Part shown: piece after piece, positions 24,073 to 31,697 of the stretch
Layout of the letters: each line of letters starts with the position of its first letter
How positions within the stretch are numbered: position 1 is the stretch's first letter
Source: an uncultured Oscillospiraceae bacterium
Lineage (GTDB): Bacteria; Bacillota; Clostridia; Oscillospirales; Acutalibacteraceae
Direction of reading: 5' to 3'
Assembly (NCBI GenBank): GCA_900549825.1
Contig: URQB01000011.1
Span: 25,742-89,741, forward strand
Length of the DNA stretch: 64,000 nucleotides
Notes under the pieces: generated by a model
Databases searched by the model: none
What the model was told of the DNA's origin: nothing
What the model saw: the letters and a program-made list of their open reading frames with translations, nothing else
Made by a program: the position numbers and the translations under genes

Positions 24073-24396
24073 TCACAGTTTATAGAACTGCGCCACGTCC
24101 AGCACAAACACCGTCGCACCGCCAACCGTAATTTCAACAGGGGTGGACATAAGCGGCTCGTTGATATAGGAGGAGGCCGGCTGGACGAGCTGCGTGCGCT
24201 TGCGGCTGAAGCGGCCGATCAGGTCGATCAGCTCTGCAACGCGCTCATCTTCCACGCCGATGAGGAGCGTGACGTTCCCTGCCCGCAGAAAGCCGCCCGA
24301 TGTGGAAAGCTTGGTGGCGCTGAATTCAGCGCGGGTGATCTCCGACAGTACGGTATGGCTGTCGTCATTGTTGACGATTGCAACGACCAATTTCAT
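24073..24396 (-). CDS. darA: Cyclic di-AMP receptor (DarA/PstA)
   Basis: The 107-residue PII-like protein has the family features KLVVAIVNNDD at the start, LSTSGGFLRAGNVTLLIGVE and SRKRTQLVQP, and an ending VGGATVFVLDVAQFYKL. DarA trimers bind cyclic di-AMP, a second messenger for potassium and osmotic balance; their downstream partner is unsettled. Its own sigma-A promoter overlaps the end of the upstream yaaO-like gene. The order darA-holB-ricT matches Bacillus yaaQ-(yaaR)-holB-yaaT without yaaR. Confidence 0.9.
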   Translation of the reverse strand: MKLVVAIVNNDDSHTVLSEITRAEFSATKLSTSGGFLRAGNVTLLIGVEDERVAELIDLIGRFSRKRTQLVQPASSYINEPLMSTPVEITVGGATVFVLDVAQFYKL

Positions 24397-24520
24397 AAAT
24401 CAACCATCCTTTCACGAAATCGCGGGGATGTTAAAGCTTTGACTGAGGTGCACAACGCCCCGGCAGGGCGGAAGAAACGCCTTCTGCGGCCGCGGGCCTG
24501 CGGGCTCGGGCCCCAATTCC

Positions 24521-24549
24521 ATTATAATGCACCGCGCGTTATTTTACAA
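24521..24549 (-). promoter_or_regulatory. Sigma-A promoter of darA-holB-ricT
   Basis: Minus strand TTGTAA, 17-base spacer, perfect TATAAT. The -35 box overlaps the last codons of the upstream gene. The leader of about 120 bases is GC-rich. Confidence 0.75.
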
Positions 24550-25879
24550 CTTGAATCTCTAAAATACCAGCTTGCGCCATCAGCCCGGCGCATTCTGAAG
24601 TGATACGCTCCCCCGGCATCACGGCCGGAATGGCGGGCGGGCAGGGGCAGGCAGTCTCTGCCGCGATGCGGCCTGCAGCCTGCCGGATCGGGATGCGTTC
24701 CCCTGGCGCAAGGAGCGCCTCGCGGGGCGTTGCCGCAATGGGGGGAGGAACGGGCAGCAAAGAGGCGGGCGGGAAGGGGTTGCCTCTGGGCATGGTTTCC
24801 AATGATTGCCGCAGGCGGGCAAAGTCCTCCTCCGTGTTGAATGGGGAAAGCAGCAGGATCAGGAAGGAATCATCTGCGTATTCTGCTTCCATCCCGGCCG
24901 TGCGCAGGTGGGCGGCGGCCTGTTTTCCGCTGATCCCTGCGTGCGCCGTGTTCCAGACGAGATGGAGCGGGTCGCACAGCCCTTCCGGCGGCAGGAAGCC
25001 GCGCTCCCGCGCGAACGCGTTGAGGGCGGAGGCGCGAGCGGCCGTTTCCGTATAGGCCTTTGCTCCCTCTTCCTCCAGCCATGCGCGGCACAGGTCGAGC
25101 GAGAGCAGGATCGGGAAGGAGGGGCTCGTGGAGCCGAACAAAGCCATCGCCTCCCGCACATGGGGCAGATAGCGGCCATCGCCAACCTGCAAAAAGGCGC
25201 CGCCGGTCAGCACAGGCAGGGTTTTGTGTGCGGAATCGGCGCACATTGCAGCCCCCTGGGAGAGCGGGTGAAGCTTATGGTCCAGAAAGGAGAGGTGCGC
25301 ACCATGCGCGTTATCCACAATCACGGGGATGCGGTATGTTTGCACACCCGCGCAAATTGCCTTCAGGTCGCTCATCACGCCGTAATAGTCCGGCGAGGTA
25401 AGATAAACGGCCTTTGCGTCCGGATGCTTTTGCAATGCATCCGCCACATCCTGTGCATGGATCCGCCCGGCGAGGCCGGGGCCGGCATCCTGCCGGGGCC
25501 AGACCCAGACGGGCGTAAGGCCCAGCAGCGCCAGTGCGTTGACGGCGCTGCGGTGGACGGTGCGGCCCATGACGACCTTGCCGCCCGACGGGGCGGCAAG
25601 GCGCAGCATGGCCTGGATGCACAGGGTGCAGCCGCCTGCGGAAAAAAAAGTGCCTTTTGCCCCAAAGGCCTTTGCAGCTGCCCTTTCCGCCAGCAGGGTG
25701 GGGCCCTCCGCATCAAAAAGGCTGCCGGTAGAGGGAAGCTCCGTCACGTCAAAGCCGGGCACTTTCCCAAGCGGGGCGAGGCAGCCCGCCCTGCCCTTAT
25801 GCCCAGGCATATGCAGGCTGGCTTTCTCCGTTTGCCGGTGCCGCAGCAGTGCTTCGTAAAGCGGGGCGTGGATCTCCAT
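24539..25879 (-). CDS. Orn/Lys/Arg decarboxylase family PLP enzyme (YaaO-like)
   Basis: The 446-residue fold-type I enzyme has the N-terminal signature LHMPGHKGR and the PLP lysine in DSAHKTLPVLTGGAF; VDNAHGAHL provides the cofactor aspartate. It belongs to the short form of the basic amino acid decarboxylases, like B. subtilis YaaO and SpeA, which start polyamine synthesis from arginine, lysine or ornithine. The substrate cannot be fixed from sequence. In Bacillus yaaO is followed by tmk; here the thymidylate kinase gene is missing and darA follows directly. Confidence 0.85.
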   Translation of the reverse strand: MEIHAPLYEALLRHRQTEKASLHMPGHKGRAGCLAPLGKVPGFDVTELPSTGSLFDAEGPTLLAERAAAKAFGAKGTFFSAGGCTLCIQAMLRLAAPSGGKVVMGRTVHRSAVNALALLGLTPVWVWPRQDAGPGLAGRIHAQDVADALQKHPDAKAVYLTSPDYYGVMSDLKAICAGVQTYRIPVIVDNAHGAHLSFLDHKLHPLSQGAAMCADSAHKTLPVLTGGAFLQVGDGRYLPHVREAMALFGSTSPSFPILLSLDLCRAWLEEEGAKAYTETAARASALNAFARERGFLPPEGLCDPLHLVWNTAHAGISGKQAAAHLRTAGMEAEYADDSFLILLLSPFNTEEDFARLRQSLETMPRGNPFPPASLLPVPPPIAATPREALLAPGERIPIRQAAGRIAAETACPCPPAIPAVMPGERITSECAGLMAQAGILEIQVVK

Positions 25880-26061
25880 ATAAGCTTCCTTCTTTCTGCT
25901 ATGCTGGTCATGATTCTGGATTGCCGTCTGCCCGGCCGGAGAGCAGCTTCAGGTTTCGCTCGATCACCTTCCTGCGGCGCCAGGCGTCGTCGTCTATCTT
26001 GCCAAAGGCCCTCGGCATTGCCCTAAAACGCCAAAGGACCGCTCCGGCACCCGCAGGGGCA

Positions 26062-26153
26062 GGTTTGCAGGGCCACAAGGGCGAAAGGCCGAGAACGCAG
26101 GAAACGTGGCCCTGCGGATGCCGGGCGGCGCTGTTTCCCCTTGTTTACCGACG
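26062..26153 (-). repeat. MITE-like repeat, diverged copy C
   Basis: Reading minus, GTCGGTAAACAAGGGGAAAC, then CAGCGCCGCCCGGCA, then CCACGTTT and GCGTTCTCGGCC match copies A (5974-6083) and B (7298-7412). The start has CGCGTCGG instead of TAGCATCGG, and the far end is replaced by unrelated GC-rich sequence, so one terminus is lost or highly diverged. The 286 bases between the two flanking minus-strand genes contain nothing else recognised. Confidence 0.65.
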
Positions 26154-26166
26154 CGAAGGAAACGCT

Positions 26167-27093
26167 TTAAACGGTTGCAGACAAGGCGATCATCAAAGGC
26201 ATCGTCAGGATGGAGAGGAAGGTGATCACGGCAACCGTCTTGGATGCAAGCCCGGTATCACGGCCGTATTTGGCGGCGAACATGACCGTGTTGTTCGCCG
26301 TGGGTGCGCTCGCAGAGATGATGCAGGCGGTCAGCAGCGCCCCGGAGATGCCGCAGAGGCGGAAGATCAGGAGCATGAGCGACGGCAGTACGAGCAGCTT
26401 GAGTACGGCTGCCAGGTAGATTTTTTTCTCCCGGAACATGGTTTTCAGATCGGTATTCGCAAGATAGGTGCCGAACATGATCATCGCCATCGGTGTGTTC
26501 AGCCCGGCAATGAAGGAGATAGGGTCCGCTAGCACGGCAGGCAGCTTGACCTCCAGCAGATAGAGCGGGAGGCCGATGGCAACCGAGATGGTGCCCGGAT
26601 TGAAAAGAAGCTTTTTCCAGTTAAAGTGCGTTCTGCCGGACATCACGGCTACGCCGTGCGTAAAGCAGACGACGTTGAAAGGGATCAGGCAGGCGGAGCA
26701 ATAGAATACGCCGGGCGCGCCGAGCAATGCCTGCGCCATGGGCAGCGCCATGTAACCAACATTCCCGTAGACGCTGGCATATTGATAGACGGCGTTTTCC
26801 TCACGATTTCCCTTACGGAAGAAGGGGAGGGAAATCAGGATTGCGGCGCCATGCATGGCAAATCCGCAAACGGCGGAAATCAGCAGCGCGGTGGCGTTTT
26901 CCTTCGTCAGCTCCATGGAGAGGAAGGATTGCGTAATGATCGCGGGCGTAACAATGTAAAAAAGGAGGTCGTTCGTCATGCGAGCGGCCTTTTCCTGATA
27001 GAGCCCGGTTTTATCGCAGATAAAACCGACGGCGATCATAATATATAAGATGAGCACCTGCTGCGCGGCGGTAACCATGTTCTCAATAAACAA
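26167..27093 (-). CDS. AEC-family (auxin efflux carrier type) transporter
   Basis: The membrane protein of about 308 residues has ten hydrophobic helices. Its repeats contain QVLILYIMIAVGF near the start, the N-P bearing helix segments and LPLYLLEVKLP near residue 195. Bacterial AEC carriers move organic acids such as malate, or are uncharacterised. The start is uncertain: TTG at 27093 follows CGGGGA at a proper distance and gives a typical N-terminus, while ATG at 27078 has only GAGAAC. The gene follows the unknown membrane gene but is separated from it by a hairpin. Confidence 0.8.
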   Translation of the reverse strand: MFIENMVTAAQQVLILYIMIAVGFICDKTGLYQEKAARMTNDLLFYIVTPAIITQSFLSMELTKENATALLISAVCGFAMHGAAILISLPFFRKGNREENAVYQYASVYGNVGYMALPMAQALLGAPGVFYCSACLIPFNVVCFTHGVAVMSGRTHFNWKKLLFNPGTISVAIGLPLYLLEVKLPAVLADPISFIAGLNTPMAMIMFGTYLANTDLKTMFREKKIYLAAVLKLLVLPSLMLLIFRLCGISGALLTACIISASAPTANNTVMFAAKYGRDTGLASKTVAVITFLSILTMPLMIALSATV

Positions 27094-27130
27094 ATAAATT
27101 CCCCGCTTTGTATGAAGGATCAGCGTGAAC

Positions 27131-27155
27131 AAAGGGGCGGGCATTCGCCCGCCCC
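27131..27155 (-). terminator. Hairpin downstream of the unknown membrane gene
   Basis: Perfect stem GGGGCGGGC ATTC GCCCGCCCC, followed on the minus strand by TTTGTT. The T run is weak, so partial read-through into the AEC gene is possible. Confidence 0.5.
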
Positions 27156-27171
27156 GGAGGATCAAAGCCGT

Positions 27172-28086
27172 TCAGGCTGCATTGCCCGAGTCAATTTTTC
27201 TCATAGCGAAGGCTCCCTGGATGAGGACACACAGGATCAGCAGCGACGCCATGAGATCGCACAGCTCAAACGGAGACTGCGCCGCCAGCTGGGAAGAGCG
27301 GCCGATGATGACCAGCACCAGGCGCGGCACGGAGCAGGTCAGCCCAAATAAGGCGGCCGGGAGACCGTAGCCGTACAGGCTCCACATTGCGCCGCGGTCA
27401 TCCACGCGGGAGCAGATACGCGCAAAATTCAGGAAGAACAGGAGCATTGCGGCGAGCATGAACAATTCCAGCAGGAGGTCGGAGATGTTTTTGAAATTAA
27501 TCGTGCGAGAGAAGCGAAAGATCATGCGCGCCATGACCCAGCACAGGGGTGCGACGGCGAGAAGCTTGAACTGGGAGTAATCCAGCTTGCCCATGATATA
27601 GTGATAGCCGAAAAAAAGAAAATAAACGCAGCCGAGCACTGCGAACAGGATTTCAAAGATCAGAGCGAAGCCACCGGTTTTGATGAGGTAGAGAAACATG
27701 CCGGTGTTCTGCTGGACGGGAAGCGCGCTCCGTTGAGACAGGATGTTCAGGAAGTGTTCCGTCTGGGAAATCGCATCCACTACGAGGGAAACGGAAAAGA
27801 GAAGCGATACGACGCCCAAGCCTACATTTTTCCTCTTCCATAATCTCAGAGGTACGTTCCCGCTGAGATAGGATAGCACAACCAGCGCAACCGTCAGAAC
27901 GGCGAGCAGAATATACAGCGCGGGAATTGTAGCGCTGTTTGCGGAATAAAAGCCGGTCTCCGCTTCGATCAGCCGCATGAGCTGATAGGTGCGCAGCGGC
28001 AAGATCGCCACCAGCCCTGCCGCAAAGATACATAAGACGGCCATCATCGGAATGGATTCGAAACGCCCTTTGAGCTTGAGCTTCAT
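27172..28086 (-). CDS. Polytopic membrane protein of unknown function
   Basis: A 304-residue protein with about eight hydrophobic helices spaced over the whole length and short loops. The N-terminus is basic (MKLKLKGRFES). I do not recognise a family; no transporter or enzyme motif is evident and no conserved charged residues stand out inside the helices apart from one arginine-rich loop (MARMIFRFSRT). The gene lies between citrate synthase and an AEC carrier, all on the minus strand, but with hairpins on both sides it is probably transcribed alone. Confidence 0.65.
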   Translation of the reverse strand: MKLKLKGRFESIPMMAVLCIFAAGLVAILPLRTYQLMRLIEAETGFYSANSATIPALYILLAVLTVALVVLSYLSGNVPLRLWKRKNVGLGVVSLLFSVSLVVDAISQTEHFLNILSQRSALPVQQNTGMFLYLIKTGGFALIFEILFAVLGCVYFLFFGYHYIMGKLDYSQFKLLAVAPLCWVMARMIFRFSRTINFKNISDLLLELFMLAAMLLFFLNFARICSRVDDRGAMWSLYGYGLPAALFGLTCSVPRLVLVIIGRSSQLAAQSPFELCDLMASLLILCVLIQGAFAMRKIDSGNAA

Positions 28087-28333
28087 AAATAAATCACTCC
28101 TGCTTTTTGATGCGGAACAACAGTAAAGCTGATTGTTCTCACATGAATTGAATACGCGTCGAACACTGTTCGCGTTCAGTCTGAAATTTCATTTTGTAAA
28201 CCGGAAACGCCGCCTTCCTGCGGCTTTCAGGCTTGCCTTTACCGCTAAGGATCCACATACGTTTGGCGATTTTCTGGCTTTCGCCCATCCGGGCGCCTGC
28301 CTTCTGACGCCGGTATCGCTCCGGCGGAAGCAA

Positions 28334-29761
28334 TCAGATCCGCTCCTCCGTGGGAACATAGACGGAGGGATGCGGCTGCGCCTCCGTGCGCTGCGCGATC
28401 GGGGCGTATGTGCCGGGCAGGGATACGCTCTTATAGGCCGGGCGGATGATCCGCCCACCGCTGATGAGCTCTTCCAAACGGTGCGCGGCCCACCCGGCCA
28501 TGCGCGCAACCGCGAATAAGGGCGTGAACAGGTCCACCGGGATGCCGAGCATCCGGTAGACGAGGCCGGAGTACAGGTCGACATTGGCGCACACGCGCTT
28601 TTTATTCCCCTTCTCCCGGGCAAAGATCTCGGGCGTAAGCCGTTCCACCAGCTCAATGGAGCGGAATTTTTCCTCAAACTCTGTGCCCGCCGCAAATTTG
28701 CGGGCCTGCTTCTTGAGCAGGCCGGCGCGCGGGTCGGAGAGCGTATATACGGCGTGCCCCATGCCATAGATCAGGCCGCTGTGGTCGCCCGCCTGCTTAT
28801 GGATGATGCGTTTGAGAAAATCAGCTACCTGCCCCTCGTCCGTAAGGTCGGAGACCTCCTGCTCCATGCAGTCGAGCATTTGCGTTACTTTGATATTGGC
28901 GCCGCCGTGGCGGGGGCCCTTGAGAGAGCCGATGCCTGCGGCAATGGCGGAATAAGTATCCGTTCCGCTGGAAGTGAGCACCCGCGTGGAGAAGGTGGAG
29001 TTGTTGCCGCCGCCGTGCTCCGCGTGCAGCATCAGGCACAGATCCAGCAGCTTTGCTTCCTCGTCGGTGAATTTCCGGTCAGAGCGAATGGAATTGAGGA
29101 TGAACTGCGCGGTGGTATGTTCCTTTTTGACCGGATGGATGTACATGCTCTTATGGTAATAATGCCGGCGCTTGACCTGATAAGCATAACTCATAATGGT
29201 CGGCAGCTGTGCGATCAGCTGGATCGACTGGCGCAGCACGTTTTCGATGGAGGTATCGTCCGGCTGCTCGTCATAGGAATAGAGCGCCAGCACACAGCGG
29301 GCCAGTTTATTCATAATATCCGGCGAGGGCGCTTTCATGATCATATCCTCGATGAAGTCCTCCGGGAGCTCGCGGCATTGGGCCAGCGCCTGCGTAAAGG
29401 CGGTAAGCTGGGCCTGCGTGGGCAGCGTGCCAAACAGGAGCAGCCATGCGACCTCCTCGTAGCCGAAGCGGTTTTCCTCCTCGCAGCCGTGCACCAGGTC
29501 GAGCAGGTCGATCCCGCGATAGATCAGCCGGCCGGGCACCGGCACGCGCTCTCCGTCGCTGACATAATAGCCCTGTACGTTGCAGATGCGGGTAAGCCCT
29601 GCCATGACGCCGGTCCCATCCGGGTTGCGCAGGCCGCGCTTGACGGAATAACGCTCGAAATCAGCGGGGTTGATGGAGTTATTTTTGCCCAGCTCCCTGC
29701 ATAAATTAGAGAGAGAATCGTTGGAAAGGGGGGAGATATAATTTGCCACTGGCATCACCAT
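28334..29761 (-). CDS. Citrate synthase (Si type)
   Basis: The 475-residue enzyme of the citrate/2-methylcitrate synthase family condenses acetyl-CoA with oxaloacetate. Visible are LIYRGIDLLDL, the catalytic histidine segment LHAEHGGGNNSTFSTR, GSLKGPRHGGAN and GMGHAVYTLSDPRA. An N-terminal extension of about 60 residues makes it longer than the proteobacterial enzyme, as in many gut Clostridia. In such anaerobes the enzyme usually feeds 2-oxoglutarate and glutamate synthesis. The strong promoter at 29785-29813 serves this gene. Methylcitrate activity cannot be excluded. Confidence 0.9.
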   Translation of the reverse strand: MVMPVANYISPLSNDSLSNLCRELGKNNSINPADFERYSVKRGLRNPDGTGVMAGLTRICNVQGYYVSDGERVPVPGRLIYRGIDLLDLVHGCEEENRFGYEEVAWLLLFGTLPTQAQLTAFTQALAQCRELPEDFIEDMIMKAPSPDIMNKLARCVLALYSYDEQPDDTSIENVLRQSIQLIAQLPTIMSYAYQVKRRHYYHKSMYIHPVKKEHTTAQFILNSIRSDRKFTDEEAKLLDLCLMLHAEHGGGNNSTFSTRVLTSSGTDTYSAIAAGIGSLKGPRHGGANIKVTQMLDCMEQEVSDLTDEGQVADFLKRIIHKQAGDHSGLIYGMGHAVYTLSDPRAGLLKKQARKFAAGTEFEEKFRSIELVERLTPEIFAREKGNKKRVCANVDLYSGLVYRMLGIPVDLFTPLFAVARMAGWAAHRLEELISGGRIIRPAYKSVSLPGTYAPIAQRTEAQPHPSVYVPTEERI

Positions 29762-29784
29762 TCTTAAAAATAATCGTTCATAAT

Positions 29785-29813
29785 ATTGTATAACGCAGAC
29801 AGAACAAAGTCAA
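29785..29813 (-). promoter_or_regulatory. Sigma-A promoter of the citrate synthase gene
   Basis: Minus strand TTGACT, 17-base spacer, TACAAT, about 20 bases before the ATG. Confidence 0.75.
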
Positions 29814-29899
29814 GGTTTTCAATGGGAACATACTCAGGCAGGATCGCGGGAAGAGGCTTCCCCGCCCTGCCCCGCGTTTGGGAAAGGATGGCGAAAAGA

Positions 29900-30898
29900 A
29901 TGCGCAGATATGGTGTTTTATGCGCGGTGCTGCTGCTGATCATGGTGGTTACGCCGCTGCTGGCGATGGGGGAGAGCTCCGCCCAGAATCCGGACAGCCT
30001 CTCCGGCGGAAAAACGGCTGCTTCGGACCAGAACGGTTCAACGGGAGAAGAGGGGACGATGAAGGTGCTGCGTGCTTCCAGCAACCGTGTAGAGACGATG
30101 AGCGACCTGGAATACGTCATCGGCGCGGTCAGCGCCGAAATGCCGCCTACCTATCATACGGAGGCGATCAAGGCGCAGGCCGCCGCCTGCTATACCTTTG
30201 CGCTGCGCAGCCGCAACGAGCAGCTGAAAAAGCCGGACGAAGCGCTTTCCGGCGCCTATCTCAACGACGACAGCTCACAGCACCAGGGCTACATCAGCAA
30301 AGAGGAAAGTAAGGAAAAATGGGGCGATAAGTTCGACACCTACTATAAAAAGATCAGTGAAGCCTGCGAGGCGGTCGTCGGCAAGGCGATCGTTTATGAT
30401 GGAGAGCCGATTGTAGCGGCCTTCCACGCAATCTGCAGCGGGCAGACGGAGAGCGCGCAGGTGGTCTGGGGGAAGGATCTGCCCTATCTTCAATCCGTTC
30501 AGAGCACAGGCGACAGGCTGTCGCCGGATTATGCGTCGACCCTCTCCCTGACAAAAGAACAATTCAGCACAATGGCGAAGAAGCTTGACAAGGTTTCTTT
30601 GGGGGATGATGCTGCAAAATGGTTTGAAAAACCGGAGACCTCCAAGGCTGGCACAGTCACCTCGATTACCATCGGCGGGCAGAAGCTGACCGGGCAGCAG
30701 GTACGCGAGGCGTTCGGCCTGCGCAGCGCGTGTTTTACCCTGGAATATAAAAACGACCGGTTCACCTTCCACGTCAGCGGCTACGGTCACTGCGTAGGGA
30801 TGAGCCAGTACGGCGCGGATTATATGGCCCGGCAGGGTAGCTCCTGGGAGGAGATCATCAAGCACTATTATAAGGGCGTCGAGATCAGGGAATTGTGA
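29900..30898 (+). CDS. SpoIID/LytB-domain peptidoglycan hydrolase
   Basis: A secreted protein of about 332 residues: basic start and signal/anchor helix (YGVLCAVLLLIMVVTPLLA), then a SpoIID domain with VIGAVSAEMPPTYHTEAIKAQ, the motif in which the catalytic glutamate of the SpoIID lytic transglycosylase resides, CSGQTESAQVVW and the C-terminal GYGHCVGMSQYGA. SpoIID strips glycan strands during engulfment of the forespore; LytB-like relatives act in vegetative walls. Starts at 29888 and 29900 are both possible: GGGAAAGG abuts the first and is 12 bases from the second. The converging ECF sigma gene ends six bases away. Confidence 0.85.
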   Translation: MRRYGVLCAVLLLIMVVTPLLAMGESSAQNPDSLSGGKTAASDQNGSTGEEGTMKVLRASSNRVETMSDLEYVIGAVSAEMPPTYHTEAIKAQAAACYTFALRSRNEQLKKPDEALSGAYLNDDSSQHQGYISKEESKEKWGDKFDTYYKKISEACEAVVGKAIVYDGEPIVAAFHAICSGQTESAQVVWGKDLPYLQSVQSTGDRLSPDYASTLSLTKEQFSTMAKKLDKVSLGDDAAKWFEKPETSKAGTVTSITIGGQKLTGQQVREAFGLRSACFTLEYKNDRFTFHVSGYGHCVGMSQYGADYMARQGSSWEEIIKHYYKGVEIREL

Positions 30899-30903
30899 GC
30901 GCA

Positions 30904-31476
30904 TTATCCGCTGGATTTTTTTAAAGTATGCTCCAGGCGGTTCATCAGGCTTTTGCGTGCGCGGGAAAGCTTGACGCGCGCGAGTTCCTCCGAGCAATTG
31001 AGCAGGGCCGCCATCTGGGCGGTGCTGCAGCCGTGGGCGTATTTCAGGGTGAGCGCGTAGCGGTAATCGGCGGGAAGGCAGCGGACGGCCTCCAAAATCG
31101 TTTCCTCCTGCTCCCGGCGGAGCAGGAGGGTATCCGGGCGGTTCTCCCGGTCCTCCGGATCGGCATCCAGCTCCATCATCTCCTCCAGGGAGGATTCCTC
31201 CTGATTTTTACCGCGCTTGCGCTTGATGTCATAGGAGATATTTTTGACGACGGTCATCAGGAAGCCGATCGTCTTGTGCTCATCCGACTCGTCGATTTTA
31301 TCCAGGCAGCCGATGATCCGGATGAAGGTTTCCTGCACGGCGTCCTCCGCCAGGTGCTCGTCAAAAAGGATGTTCTTCGCCGTGTATTTGAGGCAGCGCT
31401 CATATTGATGGAAGAGGCGCTCGAATTTATCACGGTCCTCCTGTGTGTCGATCATGGAAAGATAAACGGAAAGCAC
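30904..31476 (-). CDS. ECF RNA polymerase sigma factor
   Basis: The 190-residue factor has region 2 (CLKYTAKNILFDEHLAEDAV) and region 4 (PADYRYALTLKYAHG, then a helix-turn-helix with NCSEELARVKLSRARKSL). The start is GTG at 31476, six bases after GGGGAGGTGG. Unlike the other two ECF genes in the window it has no membrane protein gene following it; it converges on spoIID-like. Its upstream region lacks the GCAAC-N17-ACWCTA pattern, so it belongs to another ECF group and regulation is not apparent. Confidence 0.85.
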   Translation of the reverse strand: MLSVYLSMIDTQEDRDKFERLFHQYERCLKYTAKNILFDEHLAEDAVQETFIRIIGCLDKIDESDEHKTIGFLMTVVKNISYDIKRKRGKNQEESSLEEMMELDADPEDRENRPDTLLLRREQEETILEAVRCLPADYRYALTLKYAHGCSTAQMAALLNCSEELARVKLSRARKSLMNRLEHTLKKSSG

Positions 31477-31620
31477 ACTTCCACCTCCCCTGCTGTCTGT
31501 GTGAAATCAGGATGTTTAACAGCCGTGTAGCAACCGCCTTGATATGGATTATTTTAGCATGCTTCCCGATAGAAGGCAAGTTCCGAGCAGAAGAAATCCG
31601 GTTCGACAAATATTGAGAGA

Positions 31621-31668
31621 TAAAAAGAGCGCGCTGCAAACTGTAAACATACAGGTTCTGCAGCGCGC
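31621..31668 (-). terminator. Terminator of the cadC-cadA operon
   Basis: Ten-base-pair stem GCGCGCTGCA / TGCAGCGCGC with an inner CTGTA/TACAG pair, followed on the minus strand by TCTTTTTAT. Confidence 0.8.
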
Positions 31669-31697
31669 CCCTGCCAATTGATCCAATTGGGGAGGTG

